From contig CAYQJU010000001.1 of NCBI GenBank assembly GCA_964417875.1, positions 97,963 through 161,962 on the forward strand: DNA of 64,000 nt, in the 5' to 3' direction. How positions within the stretch are numbered: position 1 is the first letter of the stretch; every line of letters begins with the position of its first letter. Below are positions 1 through 7,793 of the stretch, one piece after another. A program made the position numbers and the translations under genes. This DNA is from ZC4RG30 sp964417875 (GTDB lineage: Bacteria; Pseudomonadota; Gammaproteobacteria; Steroidobacterales; Steroidobacteraceae). A model generated the notes under the pieces. That model was not told the DNA's origin. It worked only from the letters and a program-made list of their open reading frames with translations, and did no database searches.

Positions 1-702
1 CGCTCGCTGGCCTACGGCGGATCACTGGGCCGCGAGATCGGCAATTCGGGTGAACTGCGTCTCGGCGCCGAACGCACACTGGGCGAGTCGCGCGTGCGGC
101 TCGGGGAAGTCAGCGACGAGCCGGTGGATTTCCAGTACAACGAGCTGTTCGCGCGCTACAGCTACGACAGCCGCGACAGTGCCTCCTTCGCCCGGCGCGG
201 GCAGGCAGCGCTTCTGGAGTGGCGCGGCCAGGTTTCCAACCGGCGGCTGGAACGCGTCTCCGATTCGGTGCGGCTGGAATGGCGCGGCCTGCATTCGCGG
301 GGCCGCAACACGCTGATGGGCTGGGTGTCGGCCGGCACCTTGCTGGATGCCGGCTTCGCCGATGAGCGCAGCTTTTTCCAGGCCGGCGGATTCCTCGACC
401 TTTCAGGCCTGCCGCGTGACGCGCTGGTCGGTCCGCACATGGCCGTGGCGCGGCTGGTCTATTTCCGGCGCATCGGCAATGCGGGCGAAGGTCTGCTCAA
501 TGTGCTGCCGCTGTATGCCGGCGTGTCGGCCGAGCTGGGCAATGTATGGCAGCGGCGCGGCGACATCGGCTTCGGCAGTGCGCGCAAGAACGGCAGCGCC
601 TTCGTGGGACTGGACAGCCCGCTGGGACCGGCGCTGTTTGCCGTCGGCTTCGACAGCCGCGGACGGCATGCCTTCTACCTGTCTCTGGGCGTCGGCTTCT
701 GA
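1..702 (+). CDS. Patatin-like phospholipase, C-terminal outer-membrane barrel (5' truncated)
   Basis: The reading frame is open from the first base, so the start and the expected N-terminal patatin lipase domain lie outside the window. The visible 233 residues alternate as in a beta-barrel. They include a GLPRDALVGPHM segment, a GNVW strand, a GSAFVGLDSPLGP segment and a terminal FYLSLGVGF ending in Phe, all typical of the surface-antigen-like barrel of PlpD/RssA-type patatins. The family hydrolyses phospholipids and inserts in the outer membrane. No catalytic GxSxG or Asp can be seen because that half is missing. The identification rests on barrel features only; another Omp85-like barrel is possible. 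Confidence 0.6.
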   Translation, partial: RSLAYGGSLGREIGNSGELRLGAERTLGESRVRLGEVSDEPVDFQYNELFARYSYDSRDSASFARRGQAALLEWRGQVSNRRLERVSDSVRLEWRGLHSRGRNTLMGWVSAGTLLDAGFADERSFFQAGGFLDLSGLPRDALVGPHMAVARLVYFRRIGNAGEGLLNVLPLYAGVSAELGNVWQRRGDIGFGSARKNGSAFVGLDSPLGPALFAVGFDSRGRHAFYLSLGVGF

Positions 703-721
703 GGCGGCGCAGTCGGCCGCT

Positions 722-994
722 TCAGGCCAGGCCGCGGCTCGCAGCCAGGTTCTCGACCTTCGAGAACACCAGCGTCGGGGAGTCCTTGCGGCGCGAATAT
801 TCGTGGCGGCGGCTCATCTCGGCCAGCGCCGCATCGCGTTCCTGGGCCGTGCGGTACCAGTGCAGGCGGTGCCAGTCCGGTCCCAGCAGTTTGCGGAACG
901 GATCGTTCTCCTTCAGGCTGATGCGCACGCCATAGGGAGCCGGTTCTTCGGTATGGGGCTTGCGCAGGTTGTGCGCGGCTTGAATCATCGCCAT
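722..994 (-). CDS. Conserved hypothetical protein, 90 aa
   Basis: A small, soluble, basic protein without signal peptide or membrane segment. Its central part (PYGVRISL, DPFRKLLGPDWHRLHWY, then ERDAALAEMSRRHEYSR) looks like a compact conserved domain rather than a shadow frame. It is transcribed divergently from msrA with about 45 bases between the starts and converges on the lipase gene. I recall similar short uncharacterised proteins in gammaproteobacteria but know no function. The start ATG at 994 has a second in-frame ATG two codons later. Confidence 0.6.
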   Translation of the reverse strand: MAMIQAAHNLRKPHTEEPAPYGVRISLKENDPFRKLLGPDWHRLHWYRTAQERDAALAEMSRRHEYSRRKDSPTLVFSKVENLAASRGLA

Positions 995-1039
995 GGGGCG
1001 TGAATGATACCAGCCTCCTTCCCGGCCCCCCTGCAGAGC

Positions 1040-1672
1040 ATGTCATTTTTCCGCAAGTCCGCCCGCCTGCCCGACGCGGCCGAAGCGCTGCCCGGGCGCG
1101 CCGCGCCGCTGCCCACGGCATCGCACCATGCGGTGCTGGGTACCCCGCTGGCCGGCCCATTCCCGGCCGGATTGCAGGGCGTGCTGTTCGGCATGGGCTG
1201 CTTCTGGGGCGCGGAACGCGTGTTCTGGCGCCTGCCCGGCGTCTGCACCACCTCTGTCGGCTACGCCGGCGGCCTCACGCCCAACCCCACCTATGAAGAG
1301 GTGTGCTCGGGACAGACCGGCCATGCCGAGGTGGTGCAGGTGGTGTTCGACCCCGCGAAGTTGGGTTTCGAAGAGCTGCTGCGCGTGTTCTGGGAAGCGC
1401 ACGACCCCACCCAGGGCATGCGCCAGGGCAATGACGTGGGCACGCAATACCGCTCGGCCATCTACACCAGCAACGATGCGCAGCTGGAACAGGCGCGCGC
1501 CTCGCAGGCGCGCTACCAGGCCGCGCTCGATGCAGCCGGTCGCCGGCCCATCACCACCGAAATCGCGCCGGCCGGGCCGTACTACCTTGCCGAGGACTAC
1601 CACCAGCAGTACCTGCACAAGAACCCCAATGGCTACTGCGGCATCGCCGGCTGCGGCGTGAAATTCGCCTAG
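1040..1672 (+). CDS. msrA: Peptide-methionine (S)-S-oxide reductase MsrA
   Basis: Reduces methionine-S-sulfoxide in oxidised proteins and free amino acid with thioredoxin as donor. The catalytic motif GMGCFWGAER places the active Cys near residue 54, and the C-terminus carries two resolving cysteines (about 200 and 205, GYCGIAGC), the classical three-Cys arrangement. The ATG at 1040 was chosen over the one at 1004 because MSFFRKSARLPDAAEALPGR matches the usual N-terminus of enterobacterial-type MsrA and gives 210 residues, close to the family length. Cytoplasmic; no signal peptide. The gene stands alone between unrelated genes. Confidence 0.95.
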   Translation: MSFFRKSARLPDAAEALPGRAAPLPTASHHAVLGTPLAGPFPAGLQGVLFGMGCFWGAERVFWRLPGVCTTSVGYAGGLTPNPTYEEVCSGQTGHAEVVQVVFDPAKLGFEELLRVFWEAHDPTQGMRQGNDVGTQYRSAIYTSNDAQLEQARASQARYQAALDAAGRRPITTEIAPAGPYYLAEDYHQQYLHKNPNGYCGIAGCGVKFA

Positions 1673-1752
1673 GGCGACGATGACGTGCAGTCACGCGGCA
1701 GCAGCAGCACCGGCCCCGCGGCCATCCGGCGCCTGACCGCATCCCTTCCTGC

Positions 1753-3018
1753 ATGAACGGCACCTACGACCCACGCCTGGCCGCGTTCGCGCTGCTGATC
1801 GCGTTCTTCGTCTGGTTCGTCGCGCTGAACCTCGCCGAGCGCATCAGCAATGCGCGGGGCGTCGCCGCGCGCCTGTGGCTGCTGGTCGGCGCGGTCGTGG
1901 TGGGCAGCGGACTGTGGTCCATGCATTTTCTCGCCATGCTGGCCTTCGAGCTGCCCATCGTGGTGGTGCATCACCTGCCGACGATGCTGTTCACGCTGGG
2001 TGTGGCGGTGATGGTGTGCTTCTTTGCATTGTGGATCGCCGGCGGACCGCACCTGGGACTGATGCGGCTGGGCATTGCCGGCCTGTGCATGGGCGTGGGC
2101 CTGGCCGCCATCCACTACCTGGGCCTGTTCGCGATGCAGATCGTGCCGGCCATCCACTACGACCTGCCGCGCTTCGGGGCATCGATGGCGGCGGCGTTCG
2201 GCGCCTGCTGGCTGACGCTGGCGCTGGCGTTCTGGCTGCGCCAGGGCCGCACGCCGGGAAGGCTGATGGCGCGCACGGCGGCGGCCACGCTGTGTGCCGC
2301 GGCCATCGCCAGCGTGTTCTTCCTGGGATTCGAAGCCGCCGCCTTCGCGGATGATTCCTACAGCCTCGGCGCGATCACCGTGCTCGACCTCGAGGAAGAA
2401 CGCGATCCACTGCTGGCCATCGTCTATGCAACCGCCGCCGCGCTGCTGGTCATCACGCTGCTGGTATTGGCCGGCCACGCCCGCAGCATCGCCGAGATGA
2501 GTCGCCATGCCGGCCGCCTGGAACTGCCGGCAACACCGGTGGCGCACAAGGCCAGTCCCGATCCGCTCACCGGGCTTGCCAACCGCGCGCTGCTGGCCCG
2601 CCATTTCGACGCGATGCGTGCCGCCGCGCGCGAGGCGCAGGCCACCTTCGCATTGCTCATCGCCGACGTCGATCATTTCCGCCACCTGAATGCCTCCCTC
2701 GGCGCCACCGCCGGCGATGCGGTGCTGCGCGAGGTCGCACAGCGCCTGGGTGCGCTGGTGCGACCCGGCGACACGGTGGCGCGGCCCGAGGGCGACGAGT
2801 TCGCGCTGCTGCTGGCCGATGTGGGCAACGAAGAGCAGGCCGCGCGCATTGCCGCGCGGGTCAGCGAGGAGGTCGGCCGCACCATCGAGCTGGAAGGCGG
2901 GCTGCAGGTGCAGGTGGCGGTGCGCGTCGGCGTCGGGCTGTATCCGCGCGATGGCGAGGATGTGGACACACTGCTGCGCCATGCGCGTGCCGCCGCCGGT
3001 CTGACGCATGTCCGCTGA
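1753..3018 (+). CDS. MHYT-domain membrane protein with GGDEF diguanylate cyclase domain
   Basis: The N-terminal half (about residues 1-240) has seven hydrophobic helices with MHYT-type signatures (SMHFLAML near 57 and AIHYLGLFAM further on), a membrane sensor proposed to bind copper and gases. The C-terminal half is a GGDEF domain beginning DPLTGLANR, with DVDHFRHLN. The signature reads EGDEF (about residue 346) instead of GGDEF, and an RPGD inhibitory-site motif lies five residues upstream. Diguanylate cyclases make cyclic di-GMP from two GTP; the altered first glycine may reduce activity. There is no EAL domain, unlike many MHYT proteins. The end overlaps the AEC gene by 11 bases, implying one transcript. 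Confidence 0.9.
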   Translation: MNGTYDPRLAAFALLIAFFVWFVALNLAERISNARGVAARLWLLVGAVVVGSGLWSMHFLAMLAFELPIVVVHHLPTMLFTLGVAVMVCFFALWIAGGPHLGLMRLGIAGLCMGVGLAAIHYLGLFAMQIVPAIHYDLPRFGASMAAAFGACWLTLALAFWLRQGRTPGRLMARTAAATLCAAAIASVFFLGFEAAAFADDSYSLGAITVLDLEEERDPLLAIVYATAAALLVITLLVLAGHARSIAEMSRHAGRLELPATPVAHKASPDPLTGLANRALLARHFDAMRAAAREAQATFALLIADVDHFRHLNASLGATAGDAVLREVAQRLGALVRPGDTVARPEGDEFALLLADVGNEEQAARIAARVSEEVGRTIELEGGLQVQVAVRVGVGLYPRDGEDVDTLLRHARAAAGLTHVR

Positions 3019-3910
3019 ACTGCGCATCGCACTGCTGATCGGTCTGTTCATCGCCGGCCTTGTCGCAAGGCGCCTGGGGTGGCTCGCGCCGCGCCATGCC
3101 GGTCTCATGCTGCGGCTGGTCATCACCGTTGGCCTGCCGGCCCTGTTCATCGCGGATGTCAGCCGCATCCCGCTGCGCGCGGACCTGATCGCGCTTCCCG
3201 CAAGCGCGCTGGCCATCATGCTGCTGACGTTGGTGGCGGCATGGCTGACCGGCCGCGCGATGCGGATGTCACGTCCGGAGCAGGGCGCCCTCACGCTGTG
3301 CGGCGTGTCGATCAACAACGGCTTCCTGTTTCCGTTCGTGATCGCCGCCTGGGGACAGGAGGGCTTCGCGCAGCTGGCGCTGTTCGACTTCGGCCACATC
3401 ATCGGCCAGAGCACTTTCGTGTACATGCTGGCCGCGTGGTATGGCGGCCATCATGCCGGTGCCGCCAGCGTGGTGAAGCGTGCGCTGGCCTTCCCGCCGC
3501 TGTGGGCGCTGCTCGCGGCACTGGCGATCAATGGCGCCGACGTGATGCTGCCGCAGTGGCTGGTCGGCCCATTGCGGCTGGTGGGCCAGTCCATCCTGCT
3601 GCTGGTCATCGTCGCTCTGGGCGTGCTGTTCGATGCGCGCCTGCTGCGCGACCGGCGGGTGATGGCCGCACTGGCGCTGCGCCTGCCGCTGGGACTGGCA
3701 CTGGGACTGCTGCTGGCGTGGATCTTCGACCTGCAGGGCCTGACGCGGGCCGTGCTGGTGCTGGGCGCCGCCGCGCCGATCGGCTTCAGCGCCGTGGTGT
3801 TTGCCGACCGCGAGCACCTGCATCGCGAGATGGCCGCCAGCGCCGCGTCGGTGTCGGTGCTGCTGGGCCTGGCTTATGTGCCGCTGGCCCTGTGGCTGCT
3901 GCCGCGCTGA
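3008..3910 (+). CDS. AEC (auxin efflux carrier) family transporter
   Basis: A 300-residue polytopic inner-membrane protein with about ten hydrophobic helices in two similar halves, as in the AEC/BART permease family that exports or takes up organic acids and related anions. The family-typical segments VGLPALFIADV in the first half and APIGFSAVVFADRE in the last part are visible. It starts inside the end of the MHYT-GGDEF gene (translational coupling likely), and its stop abuts the convergent SYLF gene. The substrate cannot be read from sequence. Confidence 0.85.
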   Translation: MSAELRIALLIGLFIAGLVARRLGWLAPRHAGLMLRLVITVGLPALFIADVSRIPLRADLIALPASALAIMLLTLVAAWLTGRAMRMSRPEQGALTLCGVSINNGFLFPFVIAAWGQEGFAQLALFDFGHIIGQSTFVYMLAAWYGGHHAGAASVVKRALAFPPLWALLAALAINGADVMLPQWLVGPLRLVGQSILLLVIVALGVLFDARLLRDRRVMAALALRLPLGLALGLLLAWIFDLQGLTRAVLVLGAAAPIGFSAVVFADREHLHREMAASAASVSVLLGLAYVPLALWLLPR

Positions 3911-4735
3911 TCAGTTCGGCTCGGCACCCGGGTTCGGATCTTCCATCGGGAAGGTGCGCACCTCGCCGCTGCCCTCGCTGGCCGGCTGGGGCTGCGTCTG
4001 CACGGCCGCCGGCGCCGCGGTGGTGCCCGCAGCCGGCATCTCGCTGGCGCTCTCGCCGGTGCTGCGCGCCAGCGACGCCAGGAAGCGGCGGGCATTTTCC
4101 GAGCTGGTGGTGGCCGCGCCGCTCATGATGTCGGAGGGCAGCACGTCGCGCCGGCCGTAGAAGTCGCGGTTGCTGCGCTCATCGATGGTGATGGCGGTGC
4201 CATCCAGCGACACGCCGGCAAACAGCCCACGGCTGCGCGAATAGGCATAGACCTCGGCATTGCTGCCACCGGCTGCCTCGGCCTGCCGGCCCACCGGCCC
4301 TGCGGCCACCGAGGCGCCCACGCCCAGCGTGAGCTTGCCGTCGGAGATGCCCTCGACGCCGCGCCGCGTGGTGAACACCAGCACCACATCGGTTTCCTGC
4401 GCGCCGATCTGCCAGCCCACGCTGCCGCCGGTGAGGTTGATGTACACCGGATTGGTGAAGCGGCCGCGGCTGTCGCGCACCGTCAGCACGCCGCTGCCGC
4501 GTCGTCCGCCCAGCACGAAGGCCACCTTTTTCACGCTGGGGATGACGGCCACGCCATAGGCGCGCTGCAGCAGGTTCTCGGGGATGGCGGTGTCGCGCTG
4601 GTTGCGCAGCGCATCGAGCACTTCGGAAGCCTGCAGCAGGCGGGCTTCCTGCTGTGCCTGGGCGAGGGCGGTGCTGCCCGCGCCGAGCGCAATGGCGGCC
4701 AGCAGGATGCAGCAGAGACGGCGATGCAGGTTCAT
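3911..4735 (-). CDS. SYLF (Ysc84) lipid-binding domain protein, secreted
   Basis: The ATG at 4735 gives MNLHRRLCCILLAAIALGAG followed by an Ala-Gln cleavage region, a good signal peptide; the upstream in-frame ATG would add 12 non-signal residues. The domain shows ERLL-like helices (LLQASEVLDALRN), AYGVAVIPSVKKVAFVLGGRRGSGVL, GGSVGWQIGAQETDVVLVF and a glycine-rich end (SRGLFAGVSLDGTAI), all diagnostic of SYLF. Family members bind phosphoinositides or other lipids; the bacterial role is unknown. The last 50 residues are a Pro/Ala/Gln-rich tail. Divergent from apbE. Confidence 0.85.
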   Translation of the reverse strand: MNLHRRLCCILLAAIALGAGSTALAQAQQEARLLQASEVLDALRNQRDTAIPENLLQRAYGVAVIPSVKKVAFVLGGRRGSGVLTVRDSRGRFTNPVYINLTGGSVGWQIGAQETDVVLVFTTRRGVEGISDGKLTLGVGASVAAGPVGRQAEAAGGSNAEVYAYSRSRGLFAGVSLDGTAITIDERSNRDFYGRRDVLPSDIMSGAATTSSENARRFLASLARSTGESASEMPAAGTTAAPAAVQTQPQPASEGSGEVRTFPMEDPNPGAEPN

Positions 4736-4813
4736 ATGTGCAGGAACTCCATCTGGTGGTCTGCGTTGCATCGAAGCTTACTCCAGCCTTCCGGGCTGGG
4801 GTATCGTTGCGGC

Positions 4814-5809
4814 ATGCATCTTTCGCGCGCATCGCTGCGGCGGCTTCGCATGCTCGCCATGCTGTGCATCGCCGCTGCAGGTTCAGCCGCGGTTCAGGCC
4901 GCCTGGATCACGCGCGAGGAAGCCATCATGGGCACGCGCTGCGCGGTCGAGCTGTGGAGCGAGGACGCCGCCGCCGGCGAGGCCGCGATCGAGGCGGTGT
5001 TCGCCGACATGCGGCGCATCGATGCGCTGATGAGCACCTACAAGGCCGATTCGCAAGTCTCGCGCGTCAACGCCGAGGCTGCGGACCATCCGGTGAAGAT
5101 CTCCGACGAGCTGTTCGCGCTGCTTGCCACATCGCTGGAATATTCGCGCCTGTCGCAGGGCGCCTTCGACATCACCTATGCCAGCGTCGGCTACCTTTAT
5201 GACTATCGTGCGCGGCGCCGGCCCGACGCGGCCGCAGTGGCAGATGCCTTGCCGGCGGTCGATTATCGCCAGCTGAAGCTCGATCCGGTGCGCCGCACGG
5301 TCGCCTTCGGCCAACCCGGCATGCGCATCGACCTGGGCGGCATCGCCAAGGGCCATGCAGTGGATCGCGGCATCGACATCCTCAAGGCGCGCGGCATCAC
5401 GCGCGCCATGGTCAATTCCGGCGGCGACACGCGCGTCATCGGCGATCGTTTCGGCGCGCCGTGGGTGATCGGCATCCGCCACCCGGATCGCGCCGGCGAG
5501 GTGGTGCTGCGCATCCCGCTGGTCGATGCGGCCTTCTCCACCTCCGGCGACTATGAGCGCTATTTCGATGAAGGCGGCGTGCGCTACCACCACATCCTCG
5601 ATCCGAAGACCGGCCGTTCACCGGATGAACTGCGCAGCGTCACCGTCATCGCCTCCACCGCCACCCGCACCGACGGGCTGAGCAAGACCGTGTTCATTCT
5701 CGGGCCGGAGCAGGGCATCGAATTCATCAACGGCCTGCCCGATGCCGACGCCATCGTGATCGCGGCGGATGGCAAGGTCAGCTATTCGAAAGACCTGGCG
5801 CCACCCTGA
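4814..5809 (+). CDS. apbE: FAD:protein FMN transferase ApbE
   Basis: Attaches FMN covalently to a Thr or Ser of extracytoplasmic flavoproteins, using FAD and Mg2+. The signal sequence (MHLSRASLRRLRMLAMLCIAA, then AVQA cleavage) sends it to the periplasm. Family motifs include EAIMGTRCAVELW, IDLGGIAKGHAVDRG, NSGGDTRVIG, HHILDPKTGRSP and TDGLSKTVF (usual form TDALST). The start at 4814 was chosen because it begins the signal peptide. No flavoprotein target sits next to it, but the DUF3570 protein 7 kb away has a candidate recognition motif, and thioredoxin/DUF4266/DUF3570 genes commonly accompany apbE elsewhere. Confidence 0.93.
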   Translation: MHLSRASLRRLRMLAMLCIAAAGSAAVQAAWITREEAIMGTRCAVELWSEDAAAGEAAIEAVFADMRRIDALMSTYKADSQVSRVNAEAADHPVKISDELFALLATSLEYSRLSQGAFDITYASVGYLYDYRARRRPDAAAVADALPAVDYRQLKLDPVRRTVAFGQPGMRIDLGGIAKGHAVDRGIDILKARGITRAMVNSGGDTRVIGDRFGAPWVIGIRHPDRAGEVVLRIPLVDAAFSTSGDYERYFDEGGVRYHHILDPKTGRSPDELRSVTVIASTATRTDGLSKTVFILGPEQGIEFINGLPDADAIVIAADGKVSYSKDLAPP

Positions 5810-5887
5810 GCCGCCCGCCGATGGCGGCCACGCCGGCTTCTGCGTATCCTCTGCCGGTTCGAACGTCCTGTTCCATTGGGGGAAAAC

Positions 5888-7660
5888 ATGAAGTCACGCA
5901 TCCTCGTCGCTGCGGCTGCCGTACTCGGCCTCGCGGCGATGCCCACGCTGGGCGCCCAGCCCGGCCCCGGCGGACCCGGCGCCAATCCGGCCATGCAGGG
6001 CCGCACCTTCTTCCGCGCACAGTGCCTGCTGTGCCACAGCGCCGAGCAGGGCGATAACGGCGGCGCGCAGGGCCCGGCCCTGTCCGGCCTGATGGGCCGC
6101 AAGGCCGCCACCGGCGGTGATTTCGGCTACACCAACGCGCTGAAGAATTCCGGCATCACCTGGGATGCCGCATCGCTGGCGCATTTCCTCGCCGCGCCCA
6201 CCGAGGCCGTGCCCGGCACCTCGATGGTGATTCCGGTCCCCAGCGAGGCCGACCGCAACAACCTGGTCGCCTATTTCAACGCACTGCGTGATGGCTCGCT
6301 GAACACCGGCGCACGTGCCGGTGGTCCGCCGCGCGGCGGCGGTGGCGGCTTCGGCCCGCCGCGTGGCGCGCCGCCGGGACCGCCGCCGGGAGAGGCAGAA
6401 TGGAAGAAGGACGCGCCGGGTGTCGTGCACCGCATCGACCTCGACAACCTGCCCGAGCCCTTCGCCACGCCGTCGGCCACCAATTTCCCGAGCGTGGTGC
6501 CCAAGCCGGCAGATGCCGAGCTGAAGCTGCCGCCCGGGTTCAGGATCGATACCTACCTGACGGGTCTCACCGCGCCGCGCAACATGCAGGTGGCGCCGAA
6601 CGGTGACGTGTTCCTGGCCGAGACCAATGCCGGCCGCATCAAGGTGCTGCGTCCGACGGCCGACGGCCGCACCGCTACGCCGACGGTGTACGCGCAGGGC
6701 CTGGGCCAGCCCTATGGCATCGCGTTCTACCCTTCCGCCGAGAAGCCGGAGTGGGTGTACATCGCCGAGGTGAACCGCATCGTGCGCTACCCCTACAAGG
6801 TCGGCGACACCGTGGCCAGCAGCGTGCCCGAGGTCGTGATCCCGCAGCTCTCGCCGGTGGGCGGTGGCCATTTCACGCGCGATATCGTGTTCTCGAAGGA
6901 CGGCAGCAGGATGTATGTGGCCGTGGGTTCGCAGGGCAACATCTTCGCCGACAGCATCGAGAAGAAGACTGCGGCCGAAGTGCAGGCCTGGGACCGCGAG
7001 CATGGCCTTGGTGCGCCATGGGGCCTCGAGGAGAACCGCGCGATGGTGCGCGTGTATGACATGCGCAGCAACGACAAGGTGGGCAAGACCTTCGCCACCG
7101 GCCTGCGCAACTGCGTCGGCATGACCATGCAGCCGGCCACCGGCGACATCTGGTGCGCGGTGAATGAGCGCGACATGCTGGGCGACGACCTCGTGCCCGA
7201 CTACGCCACGCGCGTGAAGGAAGGCGCGTTCTACGGCTGGCCCTGGTACTACATGGGCGACAACGAAGAGCCGCGCATGGCCGGCGACCGTCCGGACCTG
7301 AAGGGCAAGGTGACGCGTCCTGACGTGCCCTTCGTGGCGCATTCGGCGGCCACCAACATCCAGTTCTACAACGCGAAGGAAGGCGCCTCGCTGTTTCCGC
7401 CGGAGTATCACGGCGTGGGCTTCGCGGTGCTGCATGGTTCATGGAATCGTGGTCACCGCACCGGCCACAAGATCGTCACGCTGCCGATGCGCAACAACGT
7501 GCCCACCGGTGAATACGTCGACTTCCTGACCGGCTTCATCACGCCGGACAACGGTGCCTGGGGCCGCCCGGTGGCCGTGCAGGTGCTGAAGGATGGATCG
7601 ATGCTGCTCGCCGATGACGGCGCGAACCTGATCTACCGCATCACCTACTCGAAGCCCTGA
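5888..7660 (+). CDS. Secreted cytochrome c - PQQ/sorbosone-dehydrogenase-like fusion protein
   Basis: A signal peptide (first 23 residues) is followed by a c-type cytochrome domain with CLLCH at about 46-50 and a likely Met ligand further on (GTSMVIPVPS). Next comes a Gly/Pro-rich linker (about 142-175), then a six-bladed propeller typical of soluble glucose/L-sorbosone dehydrogenases (LKLPPGFRIDTYLTGLTAPRNM, FLAETNAGRIKVLRP, YGIAFYP, GHFTRDIVFSKDGSRMYVAVGS, LRNCVGM, PWYYMGDN). Such proteins oxidise sugars or aldoses in the periplasm with PQQ and pass electrons to cytochrome c; here the acceptor is fused to the N-terminus. A GGGGGA-type ribosome site precedes ATG 5888. Monocistronic, ended by the terminator at 7671. 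Confidence 0.88.
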   Translation: MKSRILVAAAAVLGLAAMPTLGAQPGPGGPGANPAMQGRTFFRAQCLLCHSAEQGDNGGAQGPALSGLMGRKAATGGDFGYTNALKNSGITWDAASLAHFLAAPTEAVPGTSMVIPVPSEADRNNLVAYFNALRDGSLNTGARAGGPPRGGGGGFGPPRGAPPGPPPGEAEWKKDAPGVVHRIDLDNLPEPFATPSATNFPSVVPKPADAELKLPPGFRIDTYLTGLTAPRNMQVAPNGDVFLAETNAGRIKVLRPTADGRTATPTVYAQGLGQPYGIAFYPSAEKPEWVYIAEVNRIVRYPYKVGDTVASSVPEVVIPQLSPVGGGHFTRDIVFSKDGSRMYVAVGSQGNIFADSIEKKTAAEVQAWDREHGLGAPWGLEENRAMVRVYDMRSNDKVGKTFATGLRNCVGMTMQPATGDIWCAVNERDMLGDDLVPDYATRVKEGAFYGWPWYYMGDNEEPRMAGDRPDLKGKVTRPDVPFVAHSAATNIQFYNAKEGASLFPPEYHGVGFAVLHGSWNRGHRTGHKIVTLPMRNNVPTGEYVDFLTGFITPDNGAWGRPVAVQVLKDGSMLLADDGANLIYRITYSKP

Positions 7661-7670
7661 GGCTTCGCCA

Positions 7671-7705
7671 AAGGCCCGCTCCTGCACGGGAGCGGGCCTT
7701 TTTTT
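7671..7705 (+). terminator. Rho-independent terminator
   Basis: The arms GGCCCGCTCC (7673-7682) and GGAGCGGGCC (7689-7698) form a perfect 10-bp GC stem with a 6-base loop, extended by AA/TT pairs and followed by seven T. It ends the cytochrome/dehydrogenase transcript and insulates the TonB receptor promoter just downstream. Confidence 0.93.
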
Positions 7706-7712
7706 CGGATGT

Positions 7713-7736
7713 CGCTATGTACCGCCAAATATATCG
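7713..7736 (+). promoter_or_regulatory. ModE-like operator, copy 1
   Basis: A dyad with the layout CG-N20-CG: left half CGCTATGTA, right half AATATATCG. The ModE box of proteobacteria is approximately CGnTATATA-N6-TATATnnCG, which has exactly the same 20-base separation. Copy 1 matches five of six left core and four of five right core positions. It lies 58-81 bases upstream of the TonB receptor ATG and is one unit of a tandem pair with 26-bp period. Confidence 0.6.
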
Positions 7737-7738
7737 TG

Positions 7739-7762
7739 CGGTATATTCCGCGGGATATATCG
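7739..7762 (+). promoter_or_regulatory. ModE-like operator, copy 2
   Basis: The second tandem unit, again CG-N20-CG: left half CGGTATATT, right half GATATATCG. Positions 7742-7759 alone form an 18-base palindrome with a single mismatched pair. A TATATT inside it (7742-7747) could be the -10 element of the receptor promoter, in which case binding would repress. The 26-bp repeat extends to the following T at 7763. Confidence 0.6.
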
Positions 7763-7793
7763 TCCCCCCGACCTCCGGAAGAAGAAACCCCCG

